A stretch of 64,000 nucleotides of DNA, from positions 17,732,001-17,796,000 of the forward strand of contig JBHGNT010000008.1 in NCBI GenBank assembly GCA_043228905.1, written 5' to 3'. Under the pieces are notes generated by a model that was not told the origin of the DNA, ran no database searches, and saw only the letters and a program-made list of their open reading frames with translations. Positions 55,196-64,000 of the stretch are shown in pieces (the first letter of the stretch is position 1; each line of letters opens with the position of its first letter). The position numbers were made by a program, and so were the translations under genes. Source of the DNA: Azolla caroliniana. Its lineage: Eukaryota; Polypodiophyta.

Positions 55196-56695
55196 CTCCC
55201 CCTCAAGTGTGGCACGTCTAGATGCTGAACACCAAGCATGTCGGTAAAGTGCTGCAACTTGTCCGATCCGAGCGGCTTGGTGAAGATATCGGCAACTTGC
55301 CGATCCGTGTGAACATACCGTAGGTCAACCTCACCGCTCAGGACCTGCTCACGCACAAAGTGATAGTGCACTTCTATGTGCTTCGTGCGAGCATGGAACA
55401 CAGGGTTCTTGGCGAGTTGCATGCTGCTTATGTTGTTGTAGTAGACCAGAATCGGGGTCGGTACCTCGATCCGTAGGTCTCGTAGCAGTCGCAGAAGCCA
55501 AATGGCTTCACAGGTGGCAATGGTAGCGCCCCGATACTCAAGCCTCAATGTTGGACAGAGCAACTGTTGGCTGCTTTTTGCTGGTCCACGCAACAGTCGT
55601 GCTACCTAGGGAAAACATGTAACCGGAGGTTGATTGGCGATCTGATGCATCACCGGCCCAGTTGGCATCCGTGTAACCGAGGAGCTCTTCGGGTATACCG
55701 CACCGATAGAACAGTCCCCGGTCCTTCGTGCCGCTGACATACCGCAATATCCTTTGCGCGCACTGAAGGTGCTCCACGGTCGGCTTCTGCATGAACTGAC
55801 TTATCATTCCGACCGGATAGCTGATGTCGGGTCGTGTGATAGTCAAGTAAATAAGGCTTCCGAAAATCTGTCGGAACCGTTGCTCATTGCAGGCCGGTCC
55901 GGAGTTGGGACGAAGCTTCTGGTTCCGGTCCAAGGGTGTGGAGACAGGTCGGCATTCTGTCATGCCGAACTTGTACAACATATTCAAGACGTAATGTCGG
56001 TATGAGAGCAATATGCCGTCTGGGGTTCGGATCACCTCGATCCCTAGAAAATAATGAAGGTCCCCCACATCCTTCATCTCAAATGTGTGCGACAACTGGG
56101 AATTGACGCGGTTGATTTCTGGAACTCCTGGTCTGGTGATGACTAGATCATCAACATACAACAGTATACATACCGGACCGGCTGAGCCTTGCCGGATGAA
56201 CAATGAAGAGTTCGATTTGGAGGCCACAAACCCCATCTTACGCAACCGGTGCGTGATCTTCGCATTCCAAGCTCGAGGGGCTTGCTTCAGGCCGTACAAT
56301 GACTTCTTCAGCTGGCATACCGCCGACTTGTTCATCTCCAATTGAAAGCCGGGGGGCTGAGTCATAAAGACTTCTTCTTCAAGATCACCCTGAAGAAACG
56401 CATTCTTCACATCCATCTGGTGAAGATGCCACCCCTTTGCTGCAGCAACCGCCAGCACCACACGAACCGTCGTCATCTTCGCTACCGGAGCGAAGGTCTC
56501 GTCGTAGTCGATTCCGTGGGTCTGCGCGTATCCCTTCGCCACTAACCGGGCTTTATACCGGTTAACAGAACCGTCGGTGTTGTACTTTACCTTGTATATC
56601 CACTTGCATCCGATCGGTTTACAGTGACGAGGAGGGTCAACCAGGTCCCATGTCTTGTTGACATCAAGTGCCCGCATTTCTTCTTCCATAGTTGG
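55196..56695 (-). pseudogene. D: reverse transcriptase and RNase H
   Basis: The well-preserved 383-codon frame at 55538-56689 has MEEEMRALDVNKTWDLV, KARLVAKGYAQTHGIDYDE, HQMDVKNAFLQGDLEEEV, KKSLYGLKQAPRAW, LLYVDDLVITR with YVDD intact, LHYFLGIEVIRTPDG, YLTITRPDISYPVGMISQF and YTDANWAGDASD. A frameshift near 55550 leads to the rest of RNase H (EYRGATIATCEAIW, HIEVHYHFVREQVL, DIFTKPLGSDKLQHF). Apart from that frameshift and the entry deletion it is the best preserved RT of the A family here. Confidence 0.9.
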
Positions 56696-56897
56696 CTCAA
56701 TGAGGTAGATTCATGTGTGCCGCGTATAGTCGTCGATGAAGGAGACGAAATATCGACTCCCGCCAAGACTAACATTCTGTCCCGGTCCCCACACATCCGA
56801 ATGGATAAGGTCGAGGTTGTTACGACTCCGGTTATGTTCGGCGGGGAATGGAAGCCGGTGTTGCTTCCTGAGTTGGCAGGCTTCACATACTTGGGCC
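56696..56897 (-). pseudogene. D: integrase core, left of hAT
   Basis: Minus-strand KAQVCEACQLRKQ, SDVWGPGQNVSLGGSRYFVS and FIDDYTRHT, then a stop and the junction to RT (…CCAACTATGGAAG). It continues KFSGR at 62036 once the hAT element is removed. Confidence 0.88.
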
Positions 56898-56905
56898 TTC
56901 CGGTC
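56898..56905. repeat. hAT target-site duplication, left
   Basis: TTCCGGTC. The right copy TTCCGGCC at 62028-62035 differs by one transition. Eight bp is the hAT signature. Confidence 0.88.
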
Positions 56906-56937
56906 CATGGTTGCAACATAGTAGCATACCGTACGCG

Positions 56938-57075
56938 TACAATACGTATGGTACGTATTTTATAAGTATTCTAAATTATTTTTATAAGTTCTTAGAATAC
57001 GTATTTAAAGGTAAAATACATTGAGTTCGTTGAGTACGTTGAGTACGTTAAATACGTTTTGAATACGTTGAATAC
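56938..57075. repeat. hAT subterminal AATACGT/GAGTACGTT repeats
   Basis: At least eight TACGT/ACGTA words, including tandem 'gagtacgttgagtacgtt'. Similar words (agaatacgtg, aaatacgcg) recur near the right end at 61950-62012. These are candidate transposase-binding sites. Confidence 0.7.
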
Positions 57076-57405
57076 TTTAACACCATTGATGTTGAATGCA
57101 AAGATACTGGGATTTGAATAGTATTTATTATATAGTAAATACAAATTATCTTTATTTCCCATTGATAATACATGGTTATCTATGTTTCAATACATGTGGT
57201 ATACATATTTTAAAATGAAAGTGGAGATTCAAGAGTCAAGAACATAATTGAAGTTTGAATCAAAACACATATTATTTCAATCCTCATAGAAAATGAATAA
57301 AGTAATAAAAAAACTATTAAAATTTAAAACTTTCTTCATACTCATAGTTATTGGTTCTTAAATTCAAATAAATATGTAAAAACCAAGAATCCATGCAATT
57401 TTCGA

Positions 57406-60237
57406 TTATGTTTCTTCTTCAACATCATCATTAGAAGATTCCGTTGTTGTATCATCATAGTTGTCCACATAATCACTATCTGAAGATGAATAAACTATGG
57501 CATTGTCAATGTCTTCATCCTCTTGATCTCCATCATCATTTCCATATTCAGCATTGCAAGCCTCAATTGTAGTTTGTCGAGTATTTACCCTTCTTGTACT
57601 TGCAACTCTCGCGCAAACTCTTCTAATAGTGCTAGAACTTGATCCCACCAATCCTTCATCCACTATCATATTGGCAAACTTAGATCTACTTCGAGTAACC
57701 CGACCAATATGCATAGCCTCTGCTTCCTCAAAATATGCTTGTGCGACTTGAGTATCAATATTGGCTATTGCTGGAGGCATTTCAACAGTCTTGTCAATGT
57801 CTATCTCATCAGGATTTACCTAAATCAAATAATATTTACCAATTAACAATGTTCGTTAATTAACCTACAAATGATTTTCTAAACATCAACTTTCAAGTGT
57901 CAAACATGAGTAAGAAAGATGTAGACCTGCATTGGAAGACCTGCATGAGTTTGAAAGCTTCGAACAAGCCTTAAGTTTTCACTAACATATACTAATCTCT
58001 CCACTTGTTTCACCTTCAAACGGTTCCTCCTTTTTGTATGTGCCAATGCATGTGCATTCCAATTTCTTTCAGCAGCTCCAGAAGAGCAATCCTATGACAC
58101 AAAGAATTAAGCAAACAATACATGTCATTGTAGAAGATTAATAAAATTGAAACATTAATAACAAAATGAGTTATAATACCTGAGACAATACTCTACAAGC
58201 TAATGACTGTAGCAAGGGCACATTGTCTCCATATCTTTCCCACCATGAAACAGGTTTACATTTTGCAGTGTGTGACTTTGATAACTCATTGCTAAATCGG
58301 CCCACACCATTTCTATACATGTCAAATTGATCTTGCAAGATTTCACATTCATCTATAGAATATACTTTTTGAATATATGCAAGCCATCCATTCATCATCT
58401 CTGCATTCATAATAATTGGTTGATCTTTGGGCTTCCATAAAGGATGCAAAATATGTGCAACAATATGAATTGGCTTTTTGAACCACGATCAATGACAATC
58501 AAAACAATCCAAAACCTCTTTATATTTGCATTAACATTTGACAAACTTAAATCAAAACTGGAAATCAGTTACTGAAATATGCATAATATAGACAACAACA
58601 ATGATTCAAAGAAATGAAAAAGATGCAATAAACAACAATTGTACATACTACATAGTACATAGAAATAATAATATTAGAATAGAAACATATTACCTGTCCT
58701 TGTGTAATGTGTCGTCTCTTGCTCCTCGTTCCAATGTGTCTCTAGCCCTTCTCATGAACTCATAAAGTAAGCCCATTGTAGATCCTTCACGATCAGTTAG
58801 CCGCAAAACAGAAAACAATGGACGCATAATCGAAATTACAACCATAATTGAAGGCAAAGTAGAGCTATCTTGCACAATGGACTTCACCTTGACAACATCT
58901 GGCTTTTTGGAGTCACTCCAATCTTCCCAATAGTTACTAACCACAATTTGTTCTAGGGCTCTCCAAACTCTTGCCAACCTCTCAAGGACAATAAGGATAT
59001 AGCCAAATCGAGTGGCACTTGGCCTAAGGAGCACAAGAGATGAATAGTTGCTGAAATTTTTTCGTGCATTCCTTTTCTTGGTGAATAGTCTAACCACATA
59101 ATTTGCTCTCTTGTGCACTCCACGAACCCAAGACAACTTCCCAATATCCTCTAGCAATAAATCTAAACAATGTGATGCACAAGGAGTCCATACAAGGCCT
59201 GGGAATTTAGTCTCTAGAATGTGACCCATACTAACACAATTAGATGCATTGTCAGTGACAATTTGCACCATATTTTCTACTTTTACTTCATTTATTGCAG
59301 TTGATAGCATTTCAACCAACCATGGACCGTTGACCCTTGTAGAAACACCACTACAATCAATAGTTTTAAGGTACATAGTGCCATAACAACATGAGACCAA
59401 AATATTCCTAAGTGCTCGCTTGCTAGTGTCAATCCATCCATCTGAAAGTATGGTAACTCCATATTTTGGCCAAAGGGCTTTCAGATTTTCCACTTTATGT
59501 TGCACATTCAAATGCTCTTTCTTTAAATATTTAGCTGTTAAATCATTGTAGGTAATACCACTATACTTTTCCCCAATATCAGAGAAAGCTAACAACATGT
59601 TCCTCCAACATGACATTTTCAAAAGATTAAAAGATAGATTACCTTCCACAATGCATCTAACCAACATTGTGTTTGCATGGTCTTTCTTGATCAACATAGC
59701 AACATTTGATCCTCTCCTTATCGTGCTTTGAGTGAGACCTTTTCTTCTTGAACCTTCTGTATCTTCAATATCAATAGGAATTTGGTCTATTGAATCCTTC
59801 TTAGATGAGGCACTTATGCTAGCCATTGAAGGTTGTGATTGGAACATTGAATCAACCATTGAATCCACAATGCCTTCTTGAAGCTCAATTTGTTGTTCCA
59901 TGGCTTCCACTTCTTTAATGCGTTTTAGCTTCTTGCGAGTCAATTCACTTTCTTGTGCCAATGCCATAGCCTCTTGATATGCCTCTAGAGTTACTTGCAC
60001 ACACTTGTCTATACCTTCACCTTTAATTCCAGCAAGGTGAGCAACTAAACGTGTTAGTGTCCTAGACCCATGAAAACCACATAATCTACAATCCCAATAA
60101 TAGTTCCCAGATGACTTCCCAGCTTGTCTGTTCACACAATATTTATCCCATAAGGGGGATTCCTTGCGTGGCATAGTTGATTGAGTATGACAAGTTCTAG
60201 AGATTCGAAGTTGTTTTTTATATTTTCCTAGATTCAT
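57406..60237 (-). pseudogene. hAT transposase gene, four exons, one frameshift
   Basis: Catalyses cut-and-paste transposition in active relatives. Exons by GT-AG sites on the minus strand: 60237-58694, 58515-58180, 58091-57927, 57819-57406, about 819 residues. Exon 1 has a BED-type zinc finger (WDKYCVNR, WDCRLCGFHGS, LVAHLAGIKG), a Gln/Ser linker, then a DUF659-like block (LSDGWIDTSKRALRNILVS, LKTIDCSG, VTDNASN, PCASHCLDLLLEDIGKL). Exon 2 gives KKPIHIVAHILHPLWKPKD, preceded by one missing base near 58479. Exon 3 carries SSGAAERNWNAHALAHTKRR, the C-terminal dimerisation block with the presumed catalytic Glu. Exon 4 is an acidic Ser/Asp-rich tail ending DDVEEET. The start may be the internal Met of MPRKESPLW at 60174. 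Confidence 0.88.
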
Positions 60238-61950
60238 GAATTCACAATGTTAAATATGTGAATAAGGAAATCATGTAATGTAACAATGTAGGAAGAGATT
60301 GTTTGAATGATAAGCATAACCAAATGACAAATCTGAATGGAAGCTAGCTACCTAAGCAAATGGCACTCCATCCCTATTAAGAGGAAAAATTATTATTCAT
60401 TAGAAATGAATTATAAAGAGCATCATATGGAACTTTTACCTGTGATATAGGCGTGCTCTTGAATGAAGAGACTATTCTTTGATAAGCCACCACAAGCTAT
60501 CAATGTCTCTATCTGCCACCAACATTGTTATATTAAAGAAGGGATAGACACACATATAACCAAACCATACATGTAACATATTGAACTATACAATAGTCTA
60601 TTTATGCATATAAATTAATGGAATTTGTGTTTTGATGAATTCAATAGGAAAAACTCCAAACAATCTTGGATGGCGTCGTGGCGGTGATTTTCATTTAACA
60701 TCTCTACCGAATCATCGATAATTAGCTTTTATCAAATTAATAATCATTGAAGAATGCTTGAGAAGACAGTAAGAGTGTGGTATATACAACACATTACATC
60801 GATTGACCATAAAGCTTATCATCCCCCATAAAGATTATTCTTCGATAAAACAAAGAAGACTAAACTAGGGAGAACTAAGAAACTACTTATACCTCCAAGT
60901 TTTGCAATATTTCAACAGAAAACGAGTGTAGGGAGAAATAAAGAAGCAATTTTCTGCAATAACTCCTTTCCATAGATTGAGGAGAAGGAAGAAGTAATCT
61001 ATCCAATGATTAAAGAATTTTATTTAGGCTTTCGAACCGAATAATTGTGACTAAATGAGGGATAAAGAAGAGATTATTTCTTCCTAATTTAGTCCAATTT
61101 ACTACTTAATCATACAAGATCAATGGAAAGAAAGGAAATTCCTCCTTACTTACATCTAAGTTTAGATTCAAGCAATTTCTCCTCAATTATGAATGCAAAT
61201 CAGTTAATCAACAGAACTTGAAGCATTTTGACAGGAAAAAAGTCACTAAATTAGGGAGAGGAATCCTAATTAAGCCCATCCAATATGCATGCCTTCCAAA
61301 GAATTAACATTTTCAAGAACATCAAAAACTAAAACGGGTGAATAAAGAGATAATTTCCTACAATATATATCCAAATTGCAGGTAATGAATTGAAGATTAA
61401 TGGAGTCACATCAGATAATTAGTAGACGGATGACTCTTCAAAATTTTCATTACATGTAGGGAGAAAGAAAAGAGCAATTTTTCTCCTAAATAAGTTCACT
61501 TTTAGATCAAAATTGATAGATAGAGGTCTTTCAACACACTAAATAGAAGTTCCAATAAGAAGAATCAAGCAGAAATATATCCCTCAATCGACCGGAATTG
61601 ATCTCTCTTGAGTTAACCGCAAACTAGGAGGTTGTTAAATTTCAAGAATTTTTTAAGAAGAAAGAAGGAAATCAACGAAGGAGAATATACCTTGTAGTAT
61701 GTACGTTGAGCTCTTAAAAGGGAAGAAAGGGAGGAGGAAGAAGAAGGGATTCATAGCTTCATAGTTTGGATTTCGTTTAAGAAGCTTCCATGTACCTGTG
61801 TAAAAACCTAGTGTCTACAAAATGCAAACACTGTAACACTCGTTACAAAAACCCCCAAATTGTTTTTTTTCATTATTTAAAAAAGCCCTAGAAAATTAAT
61901 TTTTAAATTATTTACAAATTTAGGCTTACAAAAAATGGCAGTTCCAAAAG
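60238..61950. other. hAT 5' non-coding region
   Basis: AT-rich, no frames of note. It would hold promoter and leader of the transposase gene and probably an upstream intron. Short repeated phrases ('aattgaagatt', 'gggagaaa') occur but no clear repeat structure. Confidence 0.5.
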
Positions 61951-62027
61951 GTAGAATACATTTAGAATACGTGTGGGTATTCTAAAATGTACTCTATTTA
62001 TAAAATACGCGTTTTTTAACAACAATG

Positions 62028-62035
62028 TTCCGGCC
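62028..62035. repeat. hAT target-site duplication, right
   Basis: TTCCGGCC, the pre-insertion form: it restores the S-G-R-K reading of D. Confidence 0.88.
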
Positions 62036-63530
62036 GCTAAACTTCCGCAAACCGAAAACAACTTGTTTCGTTTCTAGGTCTTGAAGCATCCGATAATTGA
62101 CGTGGCCTATCCGCTTGTGCCACAGGTCGATGTCCGATTCGACCTTCTGTCCTTTTGCAGACAGAGCGGTTCCGACGTCATTGGTGTCGAGGATAAACAT
62201 CCTCCCGTCTCTACGCCCTTGCACAATAATCTGGCCCTCTTCCTTGATGAAGCACCCGAGGTGCGTAAACCGCACCTGCATCCCTTGGTCGACAATCTAT
62301 CCGACCGACACCAAGTTCTTCGTGATTGTCGGAACGTGTAATACGTTCATCACCTTCCCCTTATGTCCGACGTGGCTCAAAGGGACTTCTCTGACGTGCA
62401 CGATTGGGTGAGGAGTGTCGTCTCCGGTTTCGACTACTCTTGGTTGATCCGGTTTCTCCAAAAAGGAGAACCACTCTTTGTGGTTCGTCATGTGGTTCGA
62501 CGCACCGGAATCAACATACCACACTTCCTCCGATTTAGAAGTGGTCTTCTTCATCGACTTCGCCTCGTGCTTCATCACCAAGGCTGGCCCGTTACCGTTC
62601 TTGGATCCTCCTGATCCCTTCGCGTAGTGCGAGCTTTGTCAGCCATCCTTGCCGGCCTTGCCAGATCTGGATTTGTCCGAATCGGCGCGTTTTCTCCAGC
62701 ACTCGCTTTTTCTGTGGGCCTTTTTGCCATAGTACTAGCATTCTGTTGCAGATTTGCCTTGCCAGCCTCCGGCACCGCCTTGACTCCCCCTGCATGTGGA
62801 AGTCCCAGAACTGCTGTCGGCTTGTGCCTTCATTCTTGCTCTTGCCGGTCGCCTCCATTGCGTGCCGACCCGCCTCGTCCACCACGCCCACGGGACCGAT
62901 CCGCTTCCGTGTACAACATCCGGCTGTCAATGGGTGCACTAGTTGACGCACCGGCGTGGTTCTCCTCTACAAGGAGCATCGACTGTAAGTCGAAAAATGA
63001 CGGCGTATTCTCCCTTGTACCGCCGTTTGGAACTCTCTGAAATTAGACGATAGGCCCCCAAGACAAACCTGTATCATCTCATCTTCCTCTACGGTAACGT
63101 TGATAGAGGCAAGCGAGTCACAGATCTCTTTGATCTAGGTTGTGTAATCCGCCACCGACATATCCTTTTGTCGGACATTGCTCAACTCCTGTCGGAGTTG
63201 CAGCTTCCGGGCTGTAGTGCTCGCGGCGAAAACCTTCTTCAGGTTCCCCCAAGCCTCCTTCGACGTCTTGGCATCCCGGATGTGGCTCAGCAGTTGGTCT
63301 CCGACACTAGACGCGAAGCAGTACATCACTTTGCTTGCCGATTGTTCCCACACTGGGAAGTCCTTATGTGCCGCATCAGGTGCTGTTTCGTTGGCTCCTT
63401 CGATGAAACTCCAGTAGCCATGCCCAAGCAGATACTGGTGCATCTTATACAACCAAGATGCATAGTTGGATCTGTCGAGTTTTTCCAGAAGGAGCGAGCT
63501 AACCATTCCTCTATCCATCACTTCTTTGTC
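62036..63530 (-). pseudogene. D: gag, protease and pre-integrase
   Basis: Minus strand. Gag starts MMDRGMVSS at about 63521 and has LDRSNYASWLYKMHQYLLG, LQLRQELSNVRQKDMSVADY and a stop near 63135. A degraded middle section has the knuckle region damaged by a stop (KKAHRKSEC-like). The frame at 62297-62581 has an intact protease active site WYVDSGASNHMTNHKEWF. Then come LHVPTITKNLVSVG, DLWHKRIGHVNY and VVFGLRKFSGR up to the hAT insertion. D keeps the catalytic DSG that A and B have lost. Confidence 0.88.
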
Positions 63531-63599
63531 TGCTGTTCTTACGACTTGTTAGGGTTTTCTTTCAAGCGTTTGTCGGCTGTAGAGGTTCTCAACCCTCGC

Positions 63600-63611
63600 G
63601 CTCTGACACCA
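63600..63611 (-). other. D primer-binding site (tRNA-iMet)
   Basis: Minus strand TGGTGTCAGAGC next to the LTR. One transition from the perfect initiator-Met complement. Confidence 0.82.
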
Positions 63612-64000
63612 TGTAAACGATTACTTGCGGAAGCGTTAGAAAAACAGAGAAATTAGGGAATACACAGAGTACCCGGGAGAGACAGAGAGAGCAGAACCTC
63701 AAAGCTATATTCAAAAATATATAAAACACTCTGTGCTTACAACTATGCTCAGTAGCATTATTTATACAAGTCCTCGTGGGACTGACAGAAGTACCGCGTA
63801 CTTCAATGATCGCACGAGCATCTGACACTTACTATGAGACTATAATTGCCTAGTAGTCTACACTGGTACTAGGCTTCCGGTTACTGATTGGATTCGGCAA
63901 ACCGGCTCCCCAGCTCACCGGCTTTGTTGCTTCCTGGCTCCGTTGCTCACAGCTTACCGATCCGTCTCGCTTGTCGGCTCAGGCTTATTCAGCCGACCCG
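63612..64000 (-). repeat. D 5' LTR (incomplete at window edge)
   Basis: Plus strand starts TGTAAACGATTACTTGCGGAAG and resembles A's LTR throughout ('atttatacaagtcct', 'cttccggttact', 'gcttattcagccga'). By comparison with A about 25-40 bp lie beyond the window. Confidence 0.9.

Larger units (their letters stand above)
56906..62027 (-). mobile_element. hAT DNA transposon, 5.1 kb
   Basis: Inserted in D's integrase between KFSGR and KAQVC with an 8-bp duplication. The ends are imperfect inverted repeats (CATGGTTGCAACA at the left against CATTGTTGTTAAA at the right, read inward). Both subterminal regions are packed with AATACGT-type motifs. It encodes a four-exon transposase on the minus strand. 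A single-base deletion in exon 2 probably inactivates it. Confidence 0.92.
54997..64000 (-). mobile_element. Copia element D (A family), contains hAT; 5' LTR runs off window
   Basis: Minus-strand element. 5' LTR from 63612 to beyond the window end, primer site 63600-63611, gag/protease 62036-63530, integrase split by the hAT element (62036 side and 56711-56897), RT/RNase H 55190-56695, C-terminal extension cut at 54997. The 3' LTR is lost: the sequence joins directly to tRNA-array repeat. An internal deletion near 56695 removes the integrase end and RT entry. Confidence 0.9.

Overview
This window looks like repeat-rich nuclear DNA of a land plant. The support is a plant-type hAT transposase (BED finger, DUF659-like block, ERNW block), plant Ty1/copia and Ty3/gypsy elements, several of them primed by initiator tRNA-Met, a plant-type tRNA-Trp sequence, and a six-exon BPI/LBP-family gene with plant-like splice sites. 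The sequence does not fix the species. Single-copy DNA is AT-rich; one nested gypsy element is conspicuously GC-rich. A 100-N assembly gap lies at 2101-2200.

Layout. 1-10.67 kb: AT-rich, almost gene-free DNA with a LINE reverse-transcriptase remnant, a decayed gypsy RNase H remnant, AAACC-rich tracts, a minisatellite, a dispersed ~75-bp repeat module and a ~0.9-kb tandem duplication. 10.67-43.68 kb: one large nest of LTR retrotransposons. Copia Y (only its 5' half survives) holds copia X. X holds copia A (with copia B of the same family inside it, in the opposite orientation), a ~1.04-kb insertion in its integrase, and, inside its own 5' LTR, the GC-rich gypsy element Z. Z in turn holds the young, intact chromovirus W. 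Target-site duplications and LTR pairs support most levels. 43.68-46.49 kb: truncated copia C, of the A family. 46.69-51.82 kb: the only evident host protein gene, a secreted BPI/LBP-family protein (527 codons, six exons, + strand). 51.8-53.4 kb: intergenic. 53.5-54.95 kb: a tandem array of seven tRNA-Trp-derived units, one nearly intact, inside a 1140-bp duplication. 55.0-64.0 kb: copia D (A family, 5' LTR running off the window) interrupted by a 5.1-kb hAT element with an 8-bp target duplication.

How the parts relate. LTR divergence counted by eye falls with nesting depth along one branch: X about 7%, Z about 3%, W about 1%. A is about 6%. Many stop codons in the old copies look like C-to-T changes (CGA to TGA, CAG to TAG), as expected from decay of methylated silent DNA. 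W is the only element with an uninterrupted polyprotein. The A/B/C/D copia family carries a long hydrophilic extension after RNase H that I do not recognise from standard copia elements. Element Z has a primer-binding site complementary to tRNA-Trp, and a tRNA-Trp array lies 12 kb away in the same window.
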